Assembly: GCF_008727875.1 (NCBI RefSeq) | Contig: NZ_VTWS01000005.1 | Span: 558,001 to 622,000, forward strand | DNA length: 64,000 bases | DNA from: Larkinella humicola | GTDB taxonomy: Bacteria > Bacteroidota > Bacteroidia > Cytophagales > Spirosomataceae | Direction: 5' to 3' | Made by a program: the position numbers and the translations under genes | The notes under the pieces: model-generated | Databases searched by the model: none | The model's input: the letters and a program-made list of their open reading frames with translations, nothing else | What the model was told of the DNA's origin: nothing | In this document: piece after piece, positions 42,681 to 50,655 of the stretch | How the letters are laid out: every line of letters starts with the position of its first letter | How positions within the stretch are numbered: the first letter of the stretch is position 1

Positions 42681-43916
42681 ATGAAACGCTTCCTTTTTCT
42701 GCTGCTCCTTAGCACAAGTGCCGGGTTTGCCCAAACGAAAACCGCACCGGTCATCGATGCCAGCGTGATCAAAGTCGACTCGCTGCTGTGGGATTTGAAG
42801 GCGCTGAGCAAGGCCCCGGCGGTGGAGTGGCTCAGCCAAACCGGACCGGTTCGTGCGCTTTTATACAAAAGCGTCGATTACGAAGGCAAACCGACGCAGG
42901 TGTTTGCGTATTACTCCAATCCGGATTTGATCCGGGGAAAACCGGTCAGCAAGCGGAAATTTCCGGGCGTTGTCCTGATCCACGGCGGGGGCGGAAAAGC
43001 GTTTAAAGAATGGGTGGAAAAATGGGCTGCCGACGGCTACGCAGCCATCGCGATGGATCTGGCGGGGAAGGGGGAGGACGGAAAACGGCTCGCGCAGGCC
43101 GGACCCGATCAGGGCGAAGTCGATAAATTCTCGAAACTGGAAAAAGCCGCTTTGCGCGACATGTGGACCTATCACGCTGTTTCAGGAGCGATTCTGGCGC
43201 ATTCGCTGCTGCTGAGTTTTCCCGAAGTCGATGCCACCAAAACGGCGGTTACCGGCATCAGTTGGGGCGGTTATCTGACCTGCCTCGTTGCCAGTCTCGA
43301 CAACCGGTTTAAGGTGGCCGCGCCGGTGTATGGCTGCGCGTATTACGACGAATCCGATGTTTTCAAAACCTCCATCCGCAAGCTTTCGCCAAGCGGTCAG
43401 CAGAAGTGGATGCGGTATTTCGATCCGTCGGTGTATCTGCCGTTTGCTAAACCGCAGTTTCTGTTCGTCAATGGCAACAAAGACCGGTTTTACAACGTCG
43501 TTCCCTACCACAAAACCTACAGCCTGATTCCTCCAAAGCAGCGGACGATGTGCCTGATCCCGGACATGAAGCACGGCCACGAAGCGGGTTGGGAACCGCA
43601 CGAAATCCGGTATTTCTTCGAAAGCATCCTCAACGACGGCATTCCGCTGGCGGCCGTTGCGCCGGTTTCCGTACAGGACTCGACCCTCCGTTTGTCCTAC
43701 CAATCACCGGTTACGGTCTATACCGCCGAGTTTTATTATTCCAATGACACGACCTCGGTGAATGAGAACCGGGTCTGGTCGAAGCAGAAAGCGACCCTCG
43801 ATCGAAACGCCCGAACCGTGACCAGCCCCATGCCGAAAGAAGGTTTTCAATACGGTTTTTTCTATCTGAAAGACCACCGGAACGTTGCAGTTTCGAGCCC
43901 GTTCCTCGTGAAATAA
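42681..43916 (+). CDS. Secreted alpha/beta-hydrolase (acetylxylan esterase / dienelactone hydrolase-like)
   Basis: 411 aa from ATG 42681 (MKRFLFLLLLSTSAGFAQ), chosen over an in-frame ATG at 42639 because it opens a clean signal peptide cut after GFA. The hydrolase core shows VLIHGGGGKAFKEW (oxyanion region), a nucleophile elbow TGISWGGYLT (Ser near 195), and NGNKDRFYNVVP with likely catalytic Asp near 268. The His is in MKHGHEAGW (about 298-300). About 90 C-terminal residues form an added beta domain. The product should act in the periplasm or outside the cell on an ester or peptide substrate that the sequence does not identify. It is divergent from padR 2 and may only by chance share its control region. 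Confidence 0.83.
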   Translation: MKRFLFLLLLSTSAGFAQTKTAPVIDASVIKVDSLLWDLKALSKAPAVEWLSQTGPVRALLYKSVDYEGKPTQVFAYYSNPDLIRGKPVSKRKFPGVVLIHGGGGKAFKEWVEKWAADGYAAIAMDLAGKGEDGKRLAQAGPDQGEVDKFSKLEKAALRDMWTYHAVSGAILAHSLLLSFPEVDATKTAVTGISWGGYLTCLVASLDNRFKVAAPVYGCAYYDESDVFKTSIRKLSPSGQQKWMRYFDPSVYLPFAKPQFLFVNGNKDRFYNVVPYHKTYSLIPPKQRTMCLIPDMKHGHEAGWEPHEIRYFFESILNDGIPLAAVAPVSVQDSTLRLSYQSPVTVYTAEFYYSNDTTSVNENRVWSKQKATLDRNARTVTSPMPKEGFQYGFFYLKDHRNVAVSSPFLVK

Positions 43917-43947
43917 CCTTACAAGCTGTTTGAGTTAACCGGGGAGA

Positions 43948-43997
43948 GCCCTGGAAGGGCGGTCTGTCAATTATTGACAGGACAGGCCTCCGGCCTT
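43948..43997. terminator. Cluster of three short hairpins between convergent genes
   Basis: In a row: GCCCT-GGA-AGGGC (43948-43960), CTGTCAA-TTA-TTGACAG (43964-43980) and AGGCC-TCC-GGCCT (43984-43996), followed by TTAATT. It lies between the stops of the hydrolase and the trehalase, so a bidirectional terminator is plausible. The last hairpin recurs at 62741-63058. Confidence 0.5.
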
Positions 43998-44012
43998 AAT
44001 TCAAACAACTTC

Positions 44013-45587
44013 TTAGTGTTTCTCATTACCCGGTGTTACGCCGTCGCTGGCTTGCAGGGCTAAATAAATCCCGTTGGTCCAGCCAAAACCGTCCTGATTG
44101 GGGTATTCTCCCCCGCCCGCCGGCAAATCGATGTCCACGACGTTGTATTTTTCCATCATTTTGCCGGTCTCCCGGAACACCTTGTCATTGAGCGCCATCC
44201 AGCGGTGCCTGATTTCAGCGGCTGTCTGCGTAAACCCATACCGCAACAGACCCTGGTGCGCGATCCATTGCAACGGTGCCCAGCCATTCGGAGAATCCCA
44301 TTGCTGCCCGCTTCGCAGAAGCGTTGAAACCACTCCGCCTTCTTTCAGAAAGCTTTTCCGGACATGCCCGTGAACCTGAGCTGCCTGTTCGTCGGTCGCC
44401 AGCCCAAAGAACAGCGGAAACAGAGCCGCCAGCGACCAGACCGGCGTTGGCTTATGCAAAACGACGTTGTAATCCATGAAAAACTGACTTTTTTCGTCCC
44501 AGAGATACGTCATGATGGCTTTTCGCCGGGCCTCGGCTTTTTGCCTGAAATGCTCATACGGTTCCTGAAAAGAACTCTGCAAGTAGGCGTCCGACAGGGT
44601 TATTTCCAGATCATACATCAGGCCGTTCAGATCCACCGGAATGATATCCGTGGTGTGAATGGTGGCCAGATGTTCCGGATCACCAAACCAGCGGCAACTG
44701 AAATCCCAGCCGGATTCGCAAGCGGCCCGGATGTGTCGGTACAGCGTTCCGGGTGCAACGCCGTAGGGTGCCGCTTCGCGGGCCAGTTCCACGTCTTCCC
44801 GGTAGGATTCGGGACGAGGGGCGGAGAGGTCATCCCAATAGCGGTTTAAAATACTGCCGTCGGGCAACACCACCACGCGCCGGAAAGCGCCTTCGTGATC
44901 GTCGAGCCGAAAGTAGCCATCCATCCAGTAATTGTATTCTTTCTGCATGTGGGGCAGGTAGCGAACGAGGACGTCCGGACCGTCGATTTCGGAAAGCAGC
45001 CGGACCATCAGGGCAAAAAACGGCGGTTGCGAGCGGGTCAGGTAATAGCTCCGGTTGGCATTCGGAATGTGGCCGTAGGTATCGATCAGGTGGGCAAAAT
45101 TAGCGACCATGTGCCGGATCAGTTCGTTTTCGCCCGACACCCGCAGCCCCAGCATGGTGAAGTATGTATCCCAGTAATAGAGCCCCCGAAAACGCCCGCC
45201 GGGGACAATATACGGTTTGGGAACCGGCAACATGGAGCAGGAAGATTCTGACTGCCGCGTCAAAACCGGCCACATCCGATGCAGATGCACGGACGTCGGC
45301 AACGACTGGTCACTGATGTGATCGGTTTCCAGGGTTTTCGGCAGGTGAAAATAGGCATGAACAAAGTCCTCCAGTCGAAATCCCTCCCGGTGTTTCTCAA
45401 TTTCATACTGGCTCAGAATTTCTTCCGGTGCCCGCCGGGGATAGCAGTCGGCAAAGGTGATGGAGTCGGCAAAAACCGGCAGCATCTGCACGTCGTGAAA
45501 CAAAGGGCCAAATAGTTGATCGGGAGGTAATATGGCCGGTACTACACTGTATATTTGGGGGGGAAGTTGGGGAGTCGTGTCTGCCAT
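44013..45587 (-). CDS. Alpha,alpha-trehalase (GH37)
   Basis: 524 aa, about the usual family length, with no signal peptide, so probably cytoplasmic (TreF-like). It would hydrolyse trehalose to two glucose. Signature 1 is present as PGGRFRGLYYWDTYFTMLGL (about residues 125-145), with Gly where the family pattern normally has Glu. Signature 2 is QWDSPNGWAPLQW (about 423). The catalytic regions PRPESYREDVE (general acid Asp) and GGGEYPNQDGFGWTNG (general base Glu, about 490) are intact. No sugar transporter or regulator adjoins it. Starting MADTTPQLPP fits the conserved N-terminus. Confidence 0.92.
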   Translation of the reverse strand: MADTTPQLPPQIYSVVPAILPPDQLFGPLFHDVQMLPVFADSITFADCYPRRAPEEILSQYEIEKHREGFRLEDFVHAYFHLPKTLETDHISDQSLPTSVHLHRMWPVLTRQSESSCSMLPVPKPYIVPGGRFRGLYYWDTYFTMLGLRVSGENELIRHMVANFAHLIDTYGHIPNANRSYYLTRSQPPFFALMVRLLSEIDGPDVLVRYLPHMQKEYNYWMDGYFRLDDHEGAFRRVVVLPDGSILNRYWDDLSAPRPESYREDVELAREAAPYGVAPGTLYRHIRAACESGWDFSCRWFGDPEHLATIHTTDIIPVDLNGLMYDLEITLSDAYLQSSFQEPYEHFRQKAEARRKAIMTYLWDEKSQFFMDYNVVLHKPTPVWSLAALFPLFFGLATDEQAAQVHGHVRKSFLKEGGVVSTLLRSGQQWDSPNGWAPLQWIAHQGLLRYGFTQTAAEIRHRWMALNDKVFRETGKMMEKYNVVDIDLPAGGGEYPNQDGFGWTNGIYLALQASDGVTPGNEKH

Positions 45588-45705
45588 AAAATCAAATTGC
45601 GTTTAATAATAAACCCCGCGCAATCGGGTTGGTTCACGAATTTCCGGAATAAGTCCCCTGTTTTCTCCTCTACTTTTATTTGTTAAACCGGTTAGAAACA
45701 TCGTT

Positions 45706-46176
45706 ATGTGGACCAATTCCCCACACTCCGGCAAGACCATCCAGGCGGTTTTGCTCCTCTTCTGGGCGCTCTATTTTTCCCTCGTGCTGGGCAGCAACAG
45801 CACCGACGCCCTCAAAGCCCTCGGCCTGCTGCCGACCGACTGGGTTTTTGCTTCGGGCAATTATGCGATGGTTCGAACGGTTGTCGGGATCTATCACCCG
45901 CCGGTCTGGGTGGCAGGGCTCTTCTACACCGGCGTTCTCGTCTGGCAGGCGGTTGGCGCGGTGCTGCTCTGGAGAGCGTTCGCGGCCACCGTCAGGCAAA
46001 CACAACACTACCCGCAGGCGGCCTACCAGGCGCTCACCGTCACGATCGGTTTGTGGGCGGCCTTCATCCTCGCCGATGAGTTCTTTCTGGCCTACGAGAT
46101 GAGCGGTTTATCCGCCACCCATTTCAGCCTCCTCATCGCCGAAATCGGCACACTTTTAGTTTTTAGAAAAGAATGA
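45706..46176 (+). CDS. Small four-helix membrane protein of unknown function
   Basis: 156 aa. Four hydrophobic stretches are visible: about residues 12-30 (AVLLLFWALYFSLVLG), 60-85 (the region around GLFYTGVLVWQAVG), 105-125 (ALTVTIGLWAAFILADEFF) and 135-152. It has a short charged C-terminus and no signal peptide distinct from helix 1. I do not recognise the family. It is divergent from the trehalase gene (118 bp apart) and ends 70 bp from the mannonate dehydratase stop, across H13. Confidence 0.72.
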   Translation: MWTNSPHSGKTIQAVLLLFWALYFSLVLGSNSTDALKALGLLPTDWVFASGNYAMVRTVVGIYHPPVWVAGLFYTGVLVWQAVGAVLLWRAFAATVRQTQHYPQAAYQALTVTIGLWAAFILADEFFLAYEMSGLSATHFSLLIAEIGTLLVFRKE

Positions 46177-46248
46177 TGAGTTATGGATGATGAACGATGA
46201 ATGGGCTAACGCAGGGCATTCATCGTTCATCATCCATAACTCATCATT
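46172..46248. repeat. Heptad-word inverted repeat H13
   Basis: GATGAGT/TATGGAT/GATGAAC/GATGAAT words. The right arm (about 46217-46247) is an almost perfect reverse complement. The centre GGGCTAACGCAGGGC resembles the GCGTCAGCC loops. It lies between convergent, non-permease genes. Confidence 0.78.
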
Positions 46249-47380
46249 AAGTTCTCCGCTTACTCACGGCTTCCATCAAACCCCGCGTATAGCCCAGCGC
46301 ATACAAGGTGCCGATGGTACTGTAACCGGGGTTCTGGTTGCTGTCGCCGTACATGGTCGGAACGTGATCGGGGCGAATCGGGCCTTTGAAACCGACCGCA
46401 TAATACGCTTTCATGGCCTGGTACATGTCGATAATGCCCTCATCGTGAAAGGTTTCCTCGAAGGCAAACTTGTCGCCCCGCACATTCCGGAAATGCACAA
46501 AATGGATTTTCTTCCGTTTCCCGAAGTAGTCGATGAGCGCAGGAATCCCGCTATCGTCGCCCATGAGCGCAAAATTGCCCTGGCACATCGTAATGCCGTT
46601 GCTCGGACTGGGGTAGAGTTCCAGCAATCGTTTGAACGAATCGACGGTATTCATGATGCGGGCGATGCCCCGAACGCTGTCTACCTGCGGATCATCGGGG
46701 TGCATGGCCAGTTTCATGCCGACTTTCTCCGCTTCCGGCACGACGGCTTTCAGAAAATAGGCCAGATTTTTCCAAAGCGTTTCCTTCGACACTTTGCCGT
46801 ATTGCGTCAACGGCAGATTCTTGATAGCTTCGTAATCGAATGCTGTGACCAGCGCCCCTCCCCGACCCGGACGGTCGTTCTGCGTGCGATACCAGCCAAC
46901 CACCGGCATCCAGTTGTAGCAAATCGTATCGATCCCGACCTGCATCAGGTTTTTCATCAGGGTAATAAAATTGGCAATTTCTTCATCCCGACCGGCCAGT
47001 CCCAGCTTGGTTTTTTCGCCCAGCGCGGGCGGCCCTTCGATGACGCGCAGTTGAAGACCCACCTTGTCCCAGGCTTCCTTCACCGCCAAAACCGCCTTGG
47101 ATTCCCAGGGCTTCACGTCTTTCAGGCCGACCATGCCGGGATTGATGCCACCCACCGCCCCCAACACCGCCATCTGCTTCGTCAGGGCGATTTTCTGTTC
47201 GTTCATCCCGCTGAAATACGCTTCGCAGAGCTGCATCCCGGCATCCTTGAGCACCGCCTTATCAACAGCCGGTTTTGCCCCGACTGCTTGTTCAGATGCC
47301 TGAGCCGATGTGATTCCACCGACTGTCAGGGCAGCCAGGGAAGTGCTTTTTCTAAGAAAGTCGCGACGTGAAGTTTCCAT
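46247..47380 (-). CDS. uxuA: Mannonate dehydratase with Tat signal
   Basis: 377 aa. The enzyme dehydrates D-mannonate to 2-keto-3-deoxygluconate in hexuronate catabolism. Family hallmarks are present: RVIEGPPALGEKTKLGLAGRDEEI, AMHPDDPQ, ITMCQGNFA, HFRNVRG and RPDHVPTMYG, with metal-binding His/Cys/Asp positions as expected. Unusually, it begins METSRRDFLRKSTSLAALTV, a twin-arginine signal followed by a hydrophobic core, so the enzyme is probably exported folded. Classical UxuA is cytoplasmic. No other uronate genes are nearby. It is followed by H13 and preceded by permease 47500-49863 in the opposite sense of operon logic (same strand, 119 bp apart). Confidence 0.92.
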   Translation of the reverse strand: METSRRDFLRKSTSLAALTVGGITSAQASEQAVGAKPAVDKAVLKDAGMQLCEAYFSGMNEQKIALTKQMAVLGAVGGINPGMVGLKDVKPWESKAVLAVKEAWDKVGLQLRVIEGPPALGEKTKLGLAGRDEEIANFITLMKNLMQVGIDTICYNWMPVVGWYRTQNDRPGRGGALVTAFDYEAIKNLPLTQYGKVSKETLWKNLAYFLKAVVPEAEKVGMKLAMHPDDPQVDSVRGIARIMNTVDSFKRLLELYPSPSNGITMCQGNFALMGDDSGIPALIDYFGKRKKIHFVHFRNVRGDKFAFEETFHDEGIIDMYQAMKAYYAVGFKGPIRPDHVPTMYGDSNQNPGYSTIGTLYALGYTRGLMEAVSKRRT

Positions 47381-47421
47381 GTAAGCGAAAGAAAACCACG
47401 CCTGTTATTTACCTATACACC

Positions 47422-47508
47422 GAATGATGAGTTATGAACGATGAATGGGCTGACACAATTCATCGTTCATAACCGCGCGGGCGGCCCCGTCATAATGCAT
47501 CATTCGGT
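47422..47508. repeat. Heptad-word inverted repeat H14 with GC-rich insert
   Basis: GATGAGT/TATGAAC/GATGAAT words. The right arm is interrupted by AACCGCGCGGGCGGCCCCGT (47471-47490), like the insert in H6. The centre is GGGCTGACACAATT. Confidence 0.7.
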
Positions 47509-49863
47509 CTTAAGGCTCTTCACCGGATTCATCAAAGCCGCTTTGATGCTTTGGAAACTGATGGTAAAGAGGGCGATGGCGAGTGAAGCCAGCACGGCGA
47601 CTACAAACATCCACCACTCGATTTCGATGCGGTTGGCGTATTTTTCCAGCCAGCTATTCATCGCCCACCAGGCCACCGGAAGTGCCACCACCGACGACAG
47701 CAAAACCAGCAGCAGAAAATCTTTGGAAAGCATCAGCACGATATTGACAATGCTGGCCCCCAGCACTTTCCGGATGCCGATTTCTTTCGTACGCTGCTCC
47801 GCCGTGAAAGCCGCCAATCCAAACAGTCCGAGACAAGAGATGAAAATGGCCAGAAACGCAAAGTAGTTCGACAGTTTGCTGATGATGTTTTCGCTCTTGT
47901 AGTTATTGCCAAACTCCTGATCCGTGAATTTGTATTCGAACGGATAGCGCGGATTGAACTTCCGGAAAGTCCTTTCCAGATTGGCAAGGGCCTCTTTGGT
48001 GCGGCCGCCTTCGGTGCGCACCAGCACAACCCCGTCGAATTCATTCCGCTGCATGTGCAGAATGAGCGGTTCGATGGCCACGTGCAACGAGTTGATGTGG
48101 TAGTCTTTCACCACGCCCACAATGATGCCCTTTCGACCCCAGAACGTCAGCTCCTGCCCCACCGGATTTTTGTAGCCAATCTTTCGGGCCGACGCTTCGT
48201 TGATGAGGTAGTTGGTGGTATCGGTGCCGTAATCCGGTGAGAATTCGCGCCCCTCTTTCAGCCGGACACCCATTGCCTTGAGGTAGTCGTAATGCACGGC
48301 GGTCTGGTTGAACAAAATCCGCTGCGTGGTGTCTTTGCCCCGCCAGCCAACGCCGATGGTCGAACTGCCGACCTCCAGCGGGTCGGCCCACGAAGCTGAA
48401 ACCGCCTGGATGCCCGGCTGGGTCAGCAATTCGCTGCGGAACGTCTGGTAGTTCTTTTTCAGATCACCTTCCAGCGGCATATACACCAGATTGCCCTTGT
48501 CGAACCCCAGGTTTTTGGTTTGGATATACTGAATCTGCCGGTAAATGATGATCATCCCGACGATGAGAATGATCGACAGCGAAAACTGGAAAACCACCAG
48601 CCCCTTGCGGAAGATGGTCGCACTCGGTTTGAATTTCAGCACGCCTTTCAGGACCACAACCGGTTTCAGTGACGACAGGAACAAGGCTGGGTAACTGCCC
48701 GAAACCAACCCGGTTATGAGCGTCAGACCCAGCAAAACCAGCCAGAAAAACGGATCGGCAAACTGAAACGTCAGGTGTTTTTCCGTCAGCTCATTAAAAA
48801 TGGGCAGCGTCAGCGCCACCACCAAAACCGCTACGAACAGCGACAGAAACGAGATGAGCAGCGATTCGCCCACGAACTGCCCCATCAAAGACCCCCGCTC
48901 GGCGCCCACCACTTTCCGAACACCCACTTCCTTCGCCCGTTTGACCGAACGCGCCGTGGCCAGGTTCATGAAGTTGATGCAGGCAATGACCAGAATAAAA
49001 ACCGCTACGATGATAAACAACCGCACGTATTCGATCCGACCGCCGTCAAGCTGCCCGTTTTTGAAATTGGAATGCAGATAAGCCTCGCTGCTTTTTTGCA
49101 GAAACAACTCGATGTTGTTGGTTTGCTTGTTGGTCTTTTGCTTGATGTAATCCTTGATCTTGGCCGATACTTTATCTGGATCGGCCTTTGCACTCAGCAA
49201 CACGAACGCCCGGGGGCCATTGTTACCCCATTCTTTCACCCAGGCGTTGTATTTCACAAACCGTTCCCACGAAATCAGGTAATCGAATTTCAGCGAGCTG
49301 TTTTCCGGCACTTCCGCCATCACGCCCGTCACCATCATGTCGTCGGTATTGTCCACCCGGATCACTTTCCCGAGCGCATCCTGATGGGGGAAGTATTTCT
49401 GCGCCAGCTTTTCGGAGATCACAATACCGTCCGGACGCGCCAGGGCGGTTCGCGCGTCTCCCTGTTTCAGCGGGAACGAGAAAATGGTCAGAAAATCGCC
49501 ACTGGCAAACCGTCCCTTTTCTTTGCCGAACGTGTTGCCGACCGTCAGCAGAATGTTTTGTTCCCACGTCATCATGGCGGCTTTCTCGACTTCCGGGAAA
49601 TCCTTTTTCAGGTTTTCGGCCAGAATACCGGGTGTCGAGGGCGTTGTACTGACGTCCTGACCCGCCCAGGCCTGGTTTTCCATGACCCGATAAATCCGGT
49701 CGTCGTTCGCATGAAACCGGTCCATTGCGCGTTCGTCCTGCACCCACAGCAGAATAACCAGACTGCAGGCCATGCCGAGCGCCAGACCGAGGATGTTGAT
49801 CAGCGAGAACGTTTTGTTGCGTTTAAGATTACGCCAGGCGATTTTGAGGTAGTTGCGAAACAT
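47500..49863 (-). CDS. Orphan FtsX/MacB-type ABC permease, prefix-less (KVVGA subgroup)
   Basis: 787 aa from ATG 49863 (MFRNYLKIAWRNLK). The longer frame from 49890 adds only MLSIHPSLC and is rejected by comparison with sister genes. The first FtsX unit is INFMNLATARSVKRAKEVG, VRKVVGAERGSL; the second is EQRTKEIGIRKVLGASIVNI. The tail is NPVKSLKTE. The core is nearly a match to the prefix-bearing permease at 36633-39239. It is a single-gene unit. Upstream there is a TTTTGATC like the -12 end of the other promoters, but no GG at the right distance, so its promoter is uncertain. Confidence 0.93.
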   Translation of the reverse strand: MFRNYLKIAWRNLKRNKTFSLINILGLALGMACSLVILLWVQDERAMDRFHANDDRIYRVMENQAWAGQDVSTTPSTPGILAENLKKDFPEVEKAAMMTWEQNILLTVGNTFGKEKGRFASGDFLTIFSFPLKQGDARTALARPDGIVISEKLAQKYFPHQDALGKVIRVDNTDDMMVTGVMAEVPENSSLKFDYLISWERFVKYNAWVKEWGNNGPRAFVLLSAKADPDKVSAKIKDYIKQKTNKQTNNIELFLQKSSEAYLHSNFKNGQLDGGRIEYVRLFIIVAVFILVIACINFMNLATARSVKRAKEVGVRKVVGAERGSLMGQFVGESLLISFLSLFVAVLVVALTLPIFNELTEKHLTFQFADPFFWLVLLGLTLITGLVSGSYPALFLSSLKPVVVLKGVLKFKPSATIFRKGLVVFQFSLSIILIVGMIIIYRQIQYIQTKNLGFDKGNLVYMPLEGDLKKNYQTFRSELLTQPGIQAVSASWADPLEVGSSTIGVGWRGKDTTQRILFNQTAVHYDYLKAMGVRLKEGREFSPDYGTDTTNYLINEASARKIGYKNPVGQELTFWGRKGIIVGVVKDYHINSLHVAIEPLILHMQRNEFDGVVLVRTEGGRTKEALANLERTFRKFNPRYPFEYKFTDQEFGNNYKSENIISKLSNYFAFLAIFISCLGLFGLAAFTAEQRTKEIGIRKVLGASIVNIVLMLSKDFLLLVLLSSVVALPVAWWAMNSWLEKYANRIEIEWWMFVVAVLASLAIALFTISFQSIKAALMNPVKSLKTE

Positions 49864-50046
49864 ACACAGGGATGGATGGATTGATAACACATGATCAAAA
49901 GATGCTTTTTCAGGATCGACGTTGCATGCGTCATTAACTATATTCTCTGACTATCAAATTCTTACAGGACCTCCAGCGCGCCCGGCAATCCAGAGTACAG
50001 GACGGATCGTTAGTATGAATGGAAATAACCCTGACTACTCAACGTT

Positions 50047-50634
50047 ATGAAAATCTTAGCCAATCTTTTCGACCGTTTCGATCATCTGGATACCAGCATG
50101 AACCGCTGGCTGGTCACCTACAGCATTCCCATCCTGCGGGTCAGCATGGGGCTGGTTTTTCTCGGTTTTGGCTTCCTGAAATTTTTTCCCGGAATTAGCC
50201 CAATCGAAGTTCTAGCGACCAAAACCACGACCGTTCTCACCCTGGGTCAGCTCCGTGGACACGGTGCCATGGATCTGGTTGCCACGCTCGAATGCATCAT
50301 TGGCGTGTGTTTCATTACAGGTCGGTTCCTGCGCGTTGGGGTCTGGCTGATGGGCGCCCAGATGCTGGGGGCCATGTCCCCCCTGGTTCTTTATCCGGCG
50401 GAGCTTTTCCCAGGCCCCCTCCATGCGCCTACCCTGGCCGCCCAGTACATCATCAAGGATATTATCCTGATTGCCGCCGGTTTGATTATTGCATCCACCT
50501 GGACGGGAGCGCGCATTGTTTCAGAACCCAAAAGCATGAAGAGCACGCTTTTCAAACGAATTCCGGGTGTGTACGGCCCTGATCCGGTTTTCAAACCCAC
50601 CCTGTCAACACCCGCCAAGACCCGTCAGGCGTAA
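50047..50634 (+). CDS. DUF417/DoxX-like inner-membrane protein
   Basis: 195 aa with four predicted helices: about residues 28-50 (ILRVSMGLVFLGFGFLKFFP), 75-95, 98-118 and 130-152. The opening RxSMGLVFLGFGxLKFFPG and the TGRFLRVGVWLM segment are typical of the DUF417/YkgB group within the DoxX-like superfamily. The E. coli relative RclC takes part in reactive chlorine resistance. No redox gene adjoins it, so the role here is open. A soluble tail of about 40 residues follows helix 4. It is divergent from permease 47500-49863 and convergent, 21 bp apart, with permease 50656-53064. Confidence 0.82.
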   Translation: MKILANLFDRFDHLDTSMNRWLVTYSIPILRVSMGLVFLGFGFLKFFPGISPIEVLATKTTTVLTLGQLRGHGAMDLVATLECIIGVCFITGRFLRVGVWLMGAQMLGAMSPLVLYPAELFPGPLHAPTLAAQYIIKDIILIAAGLIIASTWTGARIVSEPKSMKSTLFKRIPGVYGPDPVFKPTLSTPAKTRQA

Positions 50635-50655
50635 TTTCCCCAAAGCGTCCGTGTT

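Noticed and set aside
49893-49908. Sigma-54-like promoter upstream of permease 47500-49863
   Set aside because: TTTTGATC matches the -12 end, but there is AA where GG is required, and no operator lies at the expected distance.
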